The notes under the pieces were generated by a model that did not search any database, was not told the origin of the DNA, and saw only the letters and a list, made by a program, of their open reading frames with translations. A DNA stretch of 64,000 nucleotides from Neisseria canis (GTDB taxonomy: Bacteria; Pseudomonadota; Gammaproteobacteria; Burkholderiales; Neisseriaceae): the NCBI RefSeq assembly GCF_900636765.1, contig NZ_LR134313.1, positions 496,001-560,000 on the forward strand. The letters run 5' to 3'. Below, piece by piece: positions 36,598 through 46,462 of this stretch. Position 1 is the first letter of the stretch. Every line of letters starts with the position of its first letter. A program made the translations under genes and the position numbers.

Positions 36598-36983
36598 CTA
36601 TCCCTCTCAAACAAAAGATTCAGCGCTTCCCGTAAGGGCGCCGACAAGCTCACGGCTTTCCCGTTTTGCGTACTCATTAATGTAACTTCCGCTTCGACTG
36701 CCGTTTTCCCACCCTGCACAAAGAAGATTGCCTGTCTGAATTTTACCTGCCGCGGCAAAATCTCCAGCAAACGGGTCTCCATTTCCAAAATATCACCCTC
36801 GGTAGCGCTGCGCCGATAGCGGATATCAATGCGAGACACCACCATCTGTATGCCCTGCAACAAATCAGACAAACCATGCCGCTCAAAAAAAGCCCAGCGC
36901 GCTTCTTCGAGAAACTCAAGATAGCGCGCATTGTTTACATGACCGTAGCCATCAAGATGGTAGCTGCGTACAGTAATAGCCAT
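36594..36983 (-). CDS. Acyl-CoA thioesterase, hot-dog fold
   Basis: A 129-residue 4-hydroxybenzoyl-CoA-type thioesterase. The motif HLDGYGHVNNARYLEFLEEA carries the catalytic Asp/His region. Family members cleave acyl-CoA or acyl-ACP thioesters; the substrate is unknown. A single DUS (36729-36740) lies in the coding sequence. Middle gene of a three-gene operon. Confidence 0.85.
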   Translation of the reverse strand: MAITVRSYHLDGYGHVNNARYLEFLEEARWAFFERHGLSDLLQGIQMVVSRIDIRYRRSATEGDILEMETRLLEILPRQVKFRQAIFFVQGGKTAVEAEVTLMSTQNGKAVSLSAPLREALNLLFERDR

Positions 36984-36984
36984 A

Positions 36985-37344
36985 TCAACTTAATTTAATC
37001 GGCTCAAACGATTCCCGTGCCAACGGTTCGGCAGACAAATCGGTAACAATAGTCGAGAGCTGGATATCAAACCATTCCTGAAAAATATCAGGATGCAAAT
37101 CAGGCCATAAGTCCTCGTCTTCACACCAATCGGCCAATTCGGCGGCAAAAATTTCTTCAAAACGCGATTCGATTTCGTCCCACACTTGTTCAACGTCATC
37201 ACAAGGGCTGACCAAGTAAGAATTTGCATCTGCCTGCAAATCTTCCAAAGTAAAATCTTCCGCATCCACACCGATTTCCTGCAACCAGTTCCAGAAAGGC
37301 TCCAGCGGAATCAGCAAAAATACGCTTCGGTTTACTTCATACAT
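36985..37344 (-). CDS. Conserved hypothetical acidic protein
   Basis: A 119-residue, very acidic, tryptophan-rich cytoplasmic protein (MYEVNRSVFLLIPLEPFWNW, then CEDEDLWPDLHPDIFQEWFD). It lies 1 bp upstream of the thioesterase gene, so it belongs to the same operon. No domain recognised; I believe related proteins occur in other neisseriae, but cannot verify this here. Confidence 0.7.
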   Translation of the reverse strand: MYEVNRSVFLLIPLEPFWNWLQEIGVDAEDFTLEDLQADANSYLVSPCDDVEQVWDEIESRFEEIFAAELADWCEDEDLWPDLHPDIFQEWFDIQLSTIVTDLSAEPLARESFEPIKLS

Positions 37345-38245
37345 AGTCTTTTCCTTTAAATCACCGGCTTGGTTGATTAATGATAATGCGAAAAGGCCAT
37401 TGCGTCATTACTTGCGGCCAAATTAAATAAACCTTTCGCCATTTTTGTAAACGAAAAGCAAAAAAAAGCTTCTTTAATATGACTATTAAAGAAGCGTAAA
37501 GTTAGAAATACAGCTTAAATTATCAAAGCAAACACCCCCTGTCTGCCTGATAATAGGTTGCGGGCACAAATCCATGCAACATTTCTGCCCGCCAGCCGGA
37601 TGCAGGTTTTCCCCCTATATATACTGCTGCCGACTGAATCTTTACTGCGGGTCTGAAAACCAACGGATGATGATTTTTCACAATCCGTGCGCCCGCTTAA
37701 TCATGAGTAACTGCTTTAATGTGTTTGGCCTGTGTTCTTTTTGCGCTTTTTTTACTGCTAACGCTGTCCCCGTAATGTATTTGGCCTATTGTTTCCCTTT
37801 AAGTTTTTTTGAGTAATTAAGACGTTTCCCTGTAGTGTATTTGCTCAATGCTTCCCCTTTCCTGTTTCCTGCTTGATGCCGTGATGTGTTTGGGTGTTTT
37901 CTTTTCTAGTTTTTCGTTTGAGACGCTGACCGTAATGTGTTTGGCTTTATATAAATTAATTTCCCTTAATTGTGTCTGCGTTGCTTTGCAGACATAAAAT
38001 ATCTAGCATTTATCATGCCAATTTATAAATTAAATTAAAAATATATTCTATCTACTTGTTTTTTTTATTATTTAAAATAAACAAAAACCTTCTTTCCTGA
38101 AAACAGCAAAATTTGCCCCTATCGTGATGCGTATATTGTTTGCCATTTTTTGTCATAACAAACATTTTCCGCCAATTTGCCGATGACATTTTTTGTCATA
38201 TTTCTGTCACATGAAGGTAAAAGCCAATCTTCAATAAAAAATAGA
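37345..38245. other. 900-bp gap with degenerate tandem repeat
   Basis: No convincing gene. The gap contains the five-unit repeat at 37713-37945 and a small palindrome, TGACATTTTTTGTCA, near 38186-38200. It must also hold the promoter of the operon 37344-36109. Flanking AT-rich DNA shows nothing else. Confidence 0.6.
37713..37945. repeat. Five degenerate repeats, TAATGTGTTTGGC core
   Basis: The 13-base core TAATGTGTTTGGC and variants start at 37717, 37773, 37833, 37882 and 37933 (spacing 56, 60, 49 and 51 bp). Four of the five are preceded by CCG/CTG, and the spacers are pyrimidine-rich (TTTCCCTTT, TTCCCCTTT). No matching element known to me. Confidence 0.65.
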
Positions 38246-38280
38246 AAATGCCTGTCTGAAATTTTTTCAGACAGGCATTT
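38246..38280. terminator. TG-wad DUS terminator
   Basis: AAATGCCTGTCTGAA pairs with TTCAGACAGGCATTT, behind the M23 peptidase gene. Confidence 0.85.
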
Positions 38281-38299
38281 TTAAACAAACTGCTTAAAA

Positions 38300-39604
38300 C
38301 TAATCTACTTGAGCCACCGTTACCGGAAGATTGCGGATAGCGGAGAGCATTGTATCGGATTTCTCACGCTGCTGGTTAAATCGCGCCATATTAACCTGCT
38401 CCATTTTCGGAGTCGGCAAAGCAACGGTGGTAGGGTTAACATGTTGGCCGTTAATACGCGCTTCATAGTGCAGGTGCGGACCGGTAGAGCGGCCTGTGCT
38501 GCCCACATAACCGATGAGGTCGCCTGCTTTTACCGCAGTACCTATCGGTGCGTAAGCGCTCATATGACCATACAGCGTTTCCACACCATTCGAATGCATC
38601 AGCATAACCGTATGACCATAACCGCCTTTCCAGCCTTTCCAAGTTACCGCACCATCGGCAGGTGCATAAATCGGTGTGCCTTCAGGCGCCGCATAGTCGA
38701 TACCGGTGTGCATTTTTACCGTATGCAATACAGGGTGCATACGCACGCCGTAAGGAGAGGAAATGCGGGTGTACTCAACCGGCTTCACATTAAACGCGCT
38801 GGCATGTTTCAATGATTTGCCGCGCTCGTCATAATAACTGCCGCCTTCATCGCCTTTATCATAATAATAGGCTTTGTAAGTTTTACCGCCCTTGATGATT
38901 TCCGCCGCCAAAATGTCTCCCGCTGCCATTTCCTGACCACGGAAGTACATGCTGTTATACAGCAGGCGGATTTGGTCGCCGGGTCGCAGCTCATCCACAT
39001 TCATTTTATCGCTGAAAATATCGCGCAAAGATTCACGCAATTCAATGCCCACGCCTGCCTGCGCCAAAGCGCCTTGTGCAGATGTGCGCACGATAATGGA
39101 GCGTAACGAAGGCATGGTCTTCATGGTGATTTCGGAAGTAGAAGCCTGCCATTGGCCGTTTACTTTCTGAATGGCTACCAAATTGCTTTCGCCGTTGTCG
39201 TCATTGGCGAAAAACTGGATATCGGTAGCATCGCCGGTCGAATCCAAGCGGATGCTCACGGTTTGGCCGGGATTGAGTTTTTTCAGATTGTTATCGATTT
39301 TGCTTTGCAGCAAAGCTTTTTTGATGCTGCCTTCCGAAATACCTGCACGCGCCAGCACATCGCTCAGGCTGTCGCCCACTTCAACGGTTTCGGCAGTCCA
39401 GTAGCTGCTCTGCACTTCATTGCTTTTTACAAATACGGCCGGCAGCTCTTGCGAAATGCGCTCGGCTTTATAAAGCCCTTTAGGTAAGGGTTCGGTCACA
39501 GCGTAAGTGGTCATCACGGCGGATACCGGCAGCATAATGCCCAATAAAGTCCAGCGGATCGGTTTTTTAGCTGTGTTTGCTGATGGTTTCTTTTCTGTTG
39601 TCAC
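38300..39604 (-). CDS. M23-family peptidoglycan endopeptidase (MepM/NMB0315-like)
   Basis: A 434-residue envelope metallopeptidase. An N-terminal membrane anchor (RWTLLGIMLPVSAVMTTYAV) is followed by LysM/OapA-like regions (VEVGDSLSDVLARAGI) and the LytM domain. The zinc ligands HxxxD (MHTGIDYAAP) and HxH (GPHLHYEARI) are both intact. It cleaves peptide crosslinks in peptidoglycan and resembles the meningococcal NMB0315-type protein. Single gene with its own terminator. Confidence 0.9.
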   Translation of the reverse strand: MTTEKKPSANTAKKPIRWTLLGIMLPVSAVMTTYAVTEPLPKGLYKAERISQELPAVFVKSNEVQSSYWTAETVEVGDSLSDVLARAGISEGSIKKALLQSKIDNNLKKLNPGQTVSIRLDSTGDATDIQFFANDDNGESNLVAIQKVNGQWQASTSEITMKTMPSLRSIIVRTSAQGALAQAGVGIELRESLRDIFSDKMNVDELRPGDQIRLLYNSMYFRGQEMAAGDILAAEIIKGGKTYKAYYYDKGDEGGSYYDERGKSLKHASAFNVKPVEYTRISSPYGVRMHPVLHTVKMHTGIDYAAPEGTPIYAPADGAVTWKGWKGGYGHTVMLMHSNGVETLYGHMSAYAPIGTAVKAGDLIGYVGSTGRSTGPHLHYEARINGQHVNPTTVALPTPKMEQVNMARFNQQREKSDTMLSAIRNLPVTVAQVD

Positions 39605-39885
39605 GGTTCTGTCCTGAATGTTTCGTGGTGCGGATTACACACCGTTTACGCCTTCAAGATGACGCTTCATAATTAGAATCAATGATTAGGATAAATAAAT
39701 TTTCGGCTGTATTATCAGGGCTGTCCGTTAAATTGACAGCATGGTTTTCTCTTTTTTACCCAATTTATCCCAATTGATATTCTACCATAAAACAGCCCGA
39801 AACCACTCACACAAAACCGCTAACCGCGCCAAGCATTTCAAAAATAACGTAGAATGCGGCTTTCGCACTTGAGCCAACCCACCTC

Positions 39886-40875
39886 ATGGAACTGACCATC
39901 GCCCTGCCCGCCCTTAATCAAAGCAGCCCCGCGCAATTACCGCCTTTAAGCACACCGGCTTTAAACGAATTGTTGCGCTTCGGCATACTCACGCCCCACT
40001 CTGTTGATACTTCTGCATTTTTTGCATCGTTTTTATGGCAAGGCAGCCTGATTGCACATGCCAAGCACACGCTTGGCATCGCCCCTCAACAAACCGCCGT
40101 ATTTGCCAGCCCCGTATGGCAGCAGATGGGAATGCACAGCGCCAGCATGTTGGGCGGGGCGGGTTTGGGCATTTCCGCCCGACAGGCTGAAGCTTTCTGC
40201 ACAGGATTAAACGGTTTTTATGCAGACACAGGCTGGCGTTTCCATCCCTACCGGCCGGACTTATGGCTGGTTGAAACACCTCACCAACCCGATTGGCAGG
40301 TTCCCTGCATATTGGATGTATTAGGCTCACTCGACGGCACAGCACGGGCAGAAGGCGGCGATGCAACCCAATGGATGCAGTATCAAACCGAAATCCAAAT
40401 GTGGCTGCATTCATCCGACACCAACAGCGAACGCACCGCACAAGGCCAGCCGGCAGTAAACGGGGTTTGGCTGTGGAACGATCTGGCCGGCACACAAACC
40501 CGGTTTGACCCGCTCACCACCGACAGCGAATGGGCCCAAGCCTATTCCGGCCCGAAGTCCGATGCACCTTACGACTACGCCGCATGGCAACAGTGGGCAG
40601 CAGAAGCCCCCGCTTCAGACAGGCATCTTATTTTTCTAAACGACTTGGCCGACACCGCCCACACAGGAGATGTGTGGACTTACAAACACACGCTTGAAAC
40701 TTGGGACGATCGCTTCTTCGCCCCCGCCCTGCAAGCATTAAAGCAAGGCAGCCTCAAGCAGCTCACGCTGGCAACCGACGGCGCTTTCGGCGGCACATTA
40801 AACATCAAAGCCAAATCCGGCCGAGCTTTTTGGAAGCGCAAACGCAATTTTCAAGGCAACTGGCAACAAGCCTAA
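39886..40875 (+). CDS. Conserved hypothetical protein, phosphoglycerate-mutase-like
   Basis: A 329-residue protein (MELTIALPALNQSSPAQLPP). Betaproteobacterial homologues are often annotated as cofactor-independent phosphoglycerate mutase-like or as a regulatory protein. Here I see HLIFLNDLADTAHTGDVWTY but no complete metal-binding set, so the enzymatic role is doubtful. A DUS lies in the coding region (40614-40625). Followed by a DUS terminator. Confidence 0.65.
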   Translation: MELTIALPALNQSSPAQLPPLSTPALNELLRFGILTPHSVDTSAFFASFLWQGSLIAHAKHTLGIAPQQTAVFASPVWQQMGMHSASMLGGAGLGISARQAEAFCTGLNGFYADTGWRFHPYRPDLWLVETPHQPDWQVPCILDVLGSLDGTARAEGGDATQWMQYQTEIQMWLHSSDTNSERTAQGQPAVNGVWLWNDLAGTQTRFDPLTTDSEWAQAYSGPKSDAPYDYAAWQQWAAEAPASDRHLIFLNDLADTAHTGDVWTYKHTLETWDDRFFAPALQALKQGSLKQLTLATDGAFGGTLNIKAKSGRAFWKRKRNFQGNWQQA

Positions 40876-40878
40876 CCC

Positions 40879-40909
40879 ATGCCTGTCTGAAAAGTTTTCA
40901 GACAGGCAT
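40879..40909. terminator. TG-wad DUS terminator
   Basis: ATGCCTGTCTGAAAA pairs with TTTTCAGACAGGCAT, just after the hypothetical gene stop. Confidence 0.85.
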
Positions 40910-40989
40910 GCGCATATCCCAAACGCGCATTATGCTTTATAATATAGCGCATCCGTTTGATTACCCATTGATTTCACATTACCGATTCC

Positions 40990-41024
40990 TTTTCAGACAG
41001 GCATAAATAAATGCCTGTCTGAAA
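40990..41024. terminator. TG-wad DUS hairpin just upstream of obgE
   Basis: TTTTCAGACAGGCAT and ATGCCTGTCTGAAAA surround an AAATAA loop. It lies only 27 bp before the obgE start, so it may form part of the obgE 5' leader rather than a terminator. Confidence 0.7.
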
Positions 41025-41033
41025 ACATCTTAA

Positions 41034-42194
<1,161 letters not shown>

Positions 42195-42236
42195 TGCCTG
42201 TCTAAACCCCGGAAAGAGCGCAATCGCCAAACCATA

Positions 42237-42266
42237 AGCCTGTCTGAAAGCTTTTCAGACAGGCAT
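42237..42266. terminator. TG-wad DUS terminator behind obgE
   Basis: GCCTGTCTGAAAGC pairs with GCTTTTCAGACAGGC-type sequence. A degenerate DUS (TGCCTGTCTAAA) lies at 42194. Confidence 0.8.
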
Positions 42267-42557
42267 CGCAAACAGCATCTTAAATGCAGAAAGTATTTAA
42301 GGTTTTCCTCACGGTTAAAATATAGTTAAAATATTTAAAACCAACACAAGCCGGCGACAGCGCAACAACAGCTATAAAGCCGCTTATGGTAAAACCCGTA
42401 TAGCGTCAAAACCTACCACTTAATAAACCTGATCACACTCAATAAACATCGGGCAGGATAATGAGCACGTGCAGTTATATAAACACAATATAATCAGCCG
42501 CATCATTTTCCAAACAATTCCGAAACACTTACCCAACTTACAACAGAGTCAAACCGT
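42267..42557. other. Intergenic region upstream of cysS
   Basis: About 290 bp without a gene. A repeated GGTTAAAATATAGTTAAAATAT near 42313-42334 could provide -10 boxes for cysS. No riboswitch or T-box fold recognised. Confidence 0.45.
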
Positions 42558-43967
42558 ATGCTTACTGTTTACAACACCCTAACCCGCCAAAAAGAACAGT
42601 TCATTCCACTCAATCCCGAAAACGTGCGCATGTATGTATGCGGCATGACCGTTTATGATTACTGCCACTTGGGTCACGCCCGCGTCATGGTTGTATTCGA
42701 CATGATTGCCCGCTGGCTGCGCCAAAGCGGCTATCCGCTCACCTATGTGCGCAACATCACCGACATCGACGACAAAATCATCGCCCGCGCCGCTGAAAAC
42801 GGCGAAACCATAGGCGAACTGACCGCGCGCTTCATCCAAGCCATGAACGAAGATGCCGCTGCGTTGGGCGTTATCCGCCCCGACGTCGAGCCCAAAGCCA
42901 CAGAGCATGTACAGCAGATGCAGGCCATGATCCAACGCCTGATCGACAACGGCAAAGCCTATCCCGCCGAAAACGGCGACGTTTATTACGCCGTACGCGA
43001 ATTCTCCGCCTACGGCCAATTATCAGGCAAATCGCTGGACGACCTGCGTGCCGGCGAGCGCGTGGAAGTGGACGGATTTAAACGCGACCCGCTGGATTTC
43101 GTATTATGGAAAGCCGCCAAACCCGGCGAACCTGCATGGGAAAGCCCTTGGGGGCAAGGCCGCCCCGGTTGGCATATCGAATGCTCCGCCATGAGCGAAG
43201 AATTATTCGGCGACACGTTCGACATCCACGGCGGCGGCGCGGATTTGCAGTTTCCCCACCATGAAAACGAAATCGCCCAAAGCTGCGGCGCACACGGCGG
43301 CAGCTGCGGCCACAGCCACGGCGGAAAAACCATTGAAAGCCATGTCAAATATTGGCTGCACAACGGCTTTATCCGGGTGGACGGCGAAAAAATGTCGAAA
43401 TCATTGGGCAACTTCTTTACCATCCGCGACGTGCTGAAAGCATATGATGCCGAAGTGGTGCGCTTCTTTATCTTGCGCGCACACTACCGCAGCCCTCTGA
43501 ACTATTCCGACGCCCATTTGGACGATGCCAAAGGCTCGCTTACCCGCCTTTATACCGCGCTGAAAAACACCCCGCCTGCCGAATTTGCACTAAGCGAAAA
43601 CGCCAACGACTACACCCGCCGCTTCTTCGCTGCCATGAACGATGATTTCGGAACCGTAGAAGCCGTGGCCGTATTGTTTGAGCTGGCCAACGAAGTCAAC
43701 AAATCCAACGATGCCGGGTTGGCAGGCTGCCTGAAAGCACTCGGCGGCATTATCGGCCTGTTGGAACGCAATCCGCAGGAATTCCTGCAAGGCGGTACGG
43801 CTTCAAGCGGGCTTTCCAATGAAGAAATCGAAAACCTGATCGCCCAACGCAAACAAGCCCGCGCCGAAAAAAACTGGGCGGAATCCGACCGCATCCGCGA
43901 TTTGCTCACAGCGGAAAACATCATTCTCGAAGACGGCGCCAACGGCACAACTTGGCGGCGCGCGTAA
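42558..43967 (+). CDS. cysS: Cysteinyl-tRNA synthetase
   Basis: A 469-residue class I synthetase. Zinc ligand Cys28 ([18 protein letters not shown]), HIGH motif as HLGH (37-40), the tRNA/zinc region [15 protein letters not shown], and the KMSKS motif [10 protein letters not shown] histidine/glycine-rich insertion ([14 protein letters not shown]) precedes the KMSKS segment. It charges tRNA-Cys. Full length, with its own DUS terminator. Confidence 0.96.
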   Translation: MLTVYNTLTRQKEQFIPLNPENVRMYVCGMTVYDYCHLGHARVMVVFDMIARWLRQSGYPLTYVRNITDIDDKIIARAAENGETIGELTARFIQAMNEDAAALGVIRPDVEPKATEHVQQMQAMIQRLIDNGKAYPAENGDVYYAVREFSAYGQLSGKSLDDLRAGERVEVDGFKRDPLDFVLWKAAKPGEPAWESPWGQGRPGWHIECSAMSEELFGDTFDIHGGGADLQFPHHENEIAQSCGAHGGSCGHSHGGKTIESHVKYWLHNGFIRVDGEKMSKSLGNFFTIRDVLKAYDAEVVRFFILRAHYRSPLNYSDAHLDDAKGSLTRLYTALKNTPPAEFALSENANDYTRRFFAAMNDDFGTVEAVAVLFELANEVNKSNDAGLAGCLKALGGIIGLLERNPQEFLQGGTASSGLSNEEIENLIAQRKQARAEKNWAESDRIRDLLTAENIILEDGANGTTWRRA

Positions 43968-43980
43968 CGCAGCACGTTCA

Positions 43981-44030
43981 AATGCCTGTCTGAAAAGCGT
44001 ATCAAGCAGCCGGCTTTTCAGACAGGCATT
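43981..44030. terminator. TG-wad DUS terminator behind cysS
   Basis: AATGCCTGTCTGAAAAGC pairs with GCTTTTCAGACAGGCATT. Confidence 0.85.
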
Positions 44031-44202
44031 CGCGCTACCGCGCAAAACTTGCCAAAACACCAATAACTTGCGATAATCCGCCGCTTACGCTACAAAATAT
44101 GCATCCATATCAACCGGCCACGCCGCAAGGATGCTGTTTTGAAGCCGTCTTATCTGAAGCATAGGCACAACCCCTATGCCCGCCAACCAAAAGGAAATAA
44201 AC

Positions 44203-44418
44203 ATGAAACAAGGTACTCATCCGGATTACCATGAAGTAAACGTAACCTGCTCTTGCGGTAACAAATTCGTAACCAAATCTGCAATGGAAAAAGAAAACTT
44301 CACCATTGAGGTTTGCTCACAATGCCATCCTTTCTACACCGGCCAACAAAAAATCGTTGACACCACCGGCCGCGTGGACAAGTTCAAACAAAAATACGGC
44401 AATATGTTCAAACGTTAA
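44203..44418 (+). CDS. rpmE: 50S ribosomal protein L31, zinc-binding type
   Basis: A 71-residue L31 starting [20 protein letters not shown]. The cysteine pairs CSC and CSQC are the zinc ligands of the C+ form. The start at 44203 is chosen because AAGGAAAT precedes it and the length fits; an upstream ATG (44176) would add nine unlikely residues. Followed by a strong terminator. Confidence 0.95.
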   Translation: MKQGTHPDYHEVNVTCSCGNKFVTKSAMEKENFTIEVCSQCHPFYTGQQKIVDTTGRVDKFKQKYGNMFKR

Positions 44419-44434
44419 TCTTTGGATAGATTGC

Positions 44435-44462
44435 AAAAAAGGCTGCTTCGGCAGCCTTTTTT
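44435..44462 (+). terminator. Intrinsic terminator of rpmE
   Basis: AAAAAAGGCTGC / GCAGCCTTTTTT stem with a TTCG tetraloop and T-run. One of few terminators here not made from DUS. Confidence 0.9.
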
Positions 44463-44550
44463 AAGCGCTGCCGAAGCAGCCGCACTTTAAAGTAATTTCA
44501 CAATAATCCTGCTAAACTCTTTCCATCAAGCAACCCGTCTATCCCGCATC

Positions 44551-46191
44551 ATGCTGACTTACCTGCCCCCCGACCAACGTCCGCCCGCCCCTACTCATGA
44601 AAAACCGTGGCTGCTGCTGCTTTTGGTTTTTGCTTGGCTGTGGCCCGGCGTATTTTCACATGATTTATGGAATCCCGCCGAACCTACGGTAAATGCCGCC
44701 ATCAATGAAATGATGACCGACGGCCGTGCCTGGCTGCCCACAGCATTGGGCGAACCGCTTTACAACGTGTCGCCTGCCTATATCTGGCTGGCCTCGGCCT
44801 GCCGCCGGCTGTTTTCCCCTTGGTTGGCAGATGCTTATTCCGCTTCGCGTTTTGCCAGTGTGATATTCACCGTTATCGGCCTCACCGCTTCCGGTATGGC
44901 TGGTTTCCACCTGCTCGGCCGCCATCAGGGTCGCAGCGTGGTGTTGATTATGGTCGGTTCGGCAGGCTTGATTGGTGCGGCACATATGCTGGGCGGCATG
45001 TCGGTGCAATTTGCCGCATTGGGATTGGTTCTCTACGGGTTTGCATTGGCACGCAGCCGCGTGATTATGGCTTCCCTGCTCTTAGGTGGCGGTTTGGCAT
45101 TGCTTTCGCTTTCAGCCGGTTATTTGCTGCCGCTGGCTGTCGTGTTAACTGCAGTATCCCTGTTGGCCAGCCCGCATTGGCAGCATAAGCGTTATTATAT
45201 TTCTCTTTTCGGTGCGCTGGCGGTGGGGCTGCCGCTGATGGCACTTTACCCTTCCGCCTTGTTCACAACCGATCCCGCCGCATTTGAAACATGGCGTCTT
45301 TACCATGCTTTCGGCAGCTTCGGCGGATTTGGTAATTTCCGTGTATCGTTGAATGCAGGCTACTATCTGAAAAATTTGTTGTGGTTTGCCTTCCCTGCCT
45401 GGCCGCTCGCAATCTGGACGCTTTTACGCGGCAATCTGGCCAAAGAGCCTTGGATAGCGCTGGCTTTGGCATGGTTGGTTCAAATGGGTCTGCTTTTAGC
45501 CGCCGATCCCTCCTCCTATCAAGATAATTTATTGTGGATTTTGCCGCCGCTTGCGCTTCTGGGTGCGGCCAGACTCGACAGCCTGCGCCGCGGGCCGGCT
45601 GCTTTTCTCAACTGGTTCGGCATTATGACTTTCGGCTTGGCTGCTGTGTTTTTATGGCTCGGCTTCTTTGCCATGAATTACGGCTGGCCGGCCAAGCTGG
45701 CCGAACGCGCTGCTTATTTCAGCCCGTTTTACACGCCCAATATTGCACTTGTTCCCATGCTGGTTGCCATTTTGTTCAGCCCGATCTGGCTATGGGCCAT
45801 CACGCGGAAAAACATCCGCGGGCGGCAGGCTGTAACCAACTGGGCTGCCGGTATGACTTTGGTTTGGGCGTTATTGATGACCCTGTTTCTTCAATGGCTC
45901 GATCAAGCCAAGAGCTACCGCCCCGTGGTAGAACAAATGGAAGCCGCCGCTCCTACCGATTTGCGCACAGGCTCGGCCTGCATCAACATTCCCCGAAACG
46001 AGCAAGCTGCCCGCTTGGCATGGAGCGAATATAGCCGCCTGCTCATACGCGTTGGAGACGAAAGCTGCGCCTACAAATTGGTGCGTACCCATATGGATGA
46101 CGCACCGCCCGTCGGCTGGCAGAAAGTCTGGCAAGGCAACCGCCCGCGCAACAAAGGTTGGGTTTTCGTATTGACCAAAAGGTCTGCTTAA
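44551..46191 (+). CDS. PMT/ArnT-like membrane glycosyltransferase
   Basis: A 546-residue protein with about eleven membrane segments. The first periplasmic loop (HDLWNPAEPTVNAAINEMMT) carries the acidic residues typical of GT39/GT83 family enzymes such as ArnT and PMT, which transfer sugars from polyprenyl-phosphate carriers. A C-terminal periplasmic domain (about 450-546) follows. Target unknown: lipid A, protein or another envelope glycan. Confidence 0.8.
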   Translation: MLTYLPPDQRPPAPTHEKPWLLLLLVFAWLWPGVFSHDLWNPAEPTVNAAINEMMTDGRAWLPTALGEPLYNVSPAYIWLASACRRLFSPWLADAYSASRFASVIFTVIGLTASGMAGFHLLGRHQGRSVVLIMVGSAGLIGAAHMLGGMSVQFAALGLVLYGFALARSRVIMASLLLGGGLALLSLSAGYLLPLAVVLTAVSLLASPHWQHKRYYISLFGALAVGLPLMALYPSALFTTDPAAFETWRLYHAFGSFGGFGNFRVSLNAGYYLKNLLWFAFPAWPLAIWTLLRGNLAKEPWIALALAWLVQMGLLLAADPSSYQDNLLWILPPLALLGAARLDSLRRGPAAFLNWFGIMTFGLAAVFLWLGFFAMNYGWPAKLAERAAYFSPFYTPNIALVPMLVAILFSPIWLWAITRKNIRGRQAVTNWAAGMTLVWALLMTLFLQWLDQAKSYRPVVEQMEAAAPTDLRTGSACINIPRNEQAARLAWSEYSRLLIRVGDESCAYKLVRTHMDDAPPVGWQKVWQGNRPRNKGWVFVLTKRSA

Positions 46192-46228
46192 GCACCGGTC
46201 ATTGCCGCCAACCGCACTGCCAACAAGC

Positions 46229-46260
46229 AATGCCTGTCTGAAATTTTTCAGACAGGCATT
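46229..46260. terminator. TG-wad DUS terminator
   Basis: AATGCCTGTCTGAA pairs with TTCAGACAGGCATT. A further single DUS follows at about 46279. Confidence 0.85.
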
Positions 46261-46462
46261 GTGGTTATAAGGCCGCTTATGCCTGTCTGAAACCGACTTT
46301 CGGAAAAACAGCGCATGATGCACTCGGGCTTACATAATATCGACATATACCAAACGTTAATATGCAGCAATAAACTTTGTTGTTGCCGCATCGTGGCTGC
46401 CTTATACCGAAAACAAGTTCCTCCGCCAGATTACCGCACCAACCAACCGATTGATAACGCCC

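Noticed and set aside
37574..37816. An 80-codon frame in the 37.3-38.2 kb gap
   Set aside because: It covers the degenerate repeats, has no good ribosome-binding site and reads as low-complexity Phe/Cys-rich sequence.
42195..42557. Possible T-box or riboswitch upstream of cysS
   Set aside because: No specifier loop, antiterminator motif or intrinsic terminator typical of T-boxes is seen, and cysS T-boxes are not expected in Neisseria.
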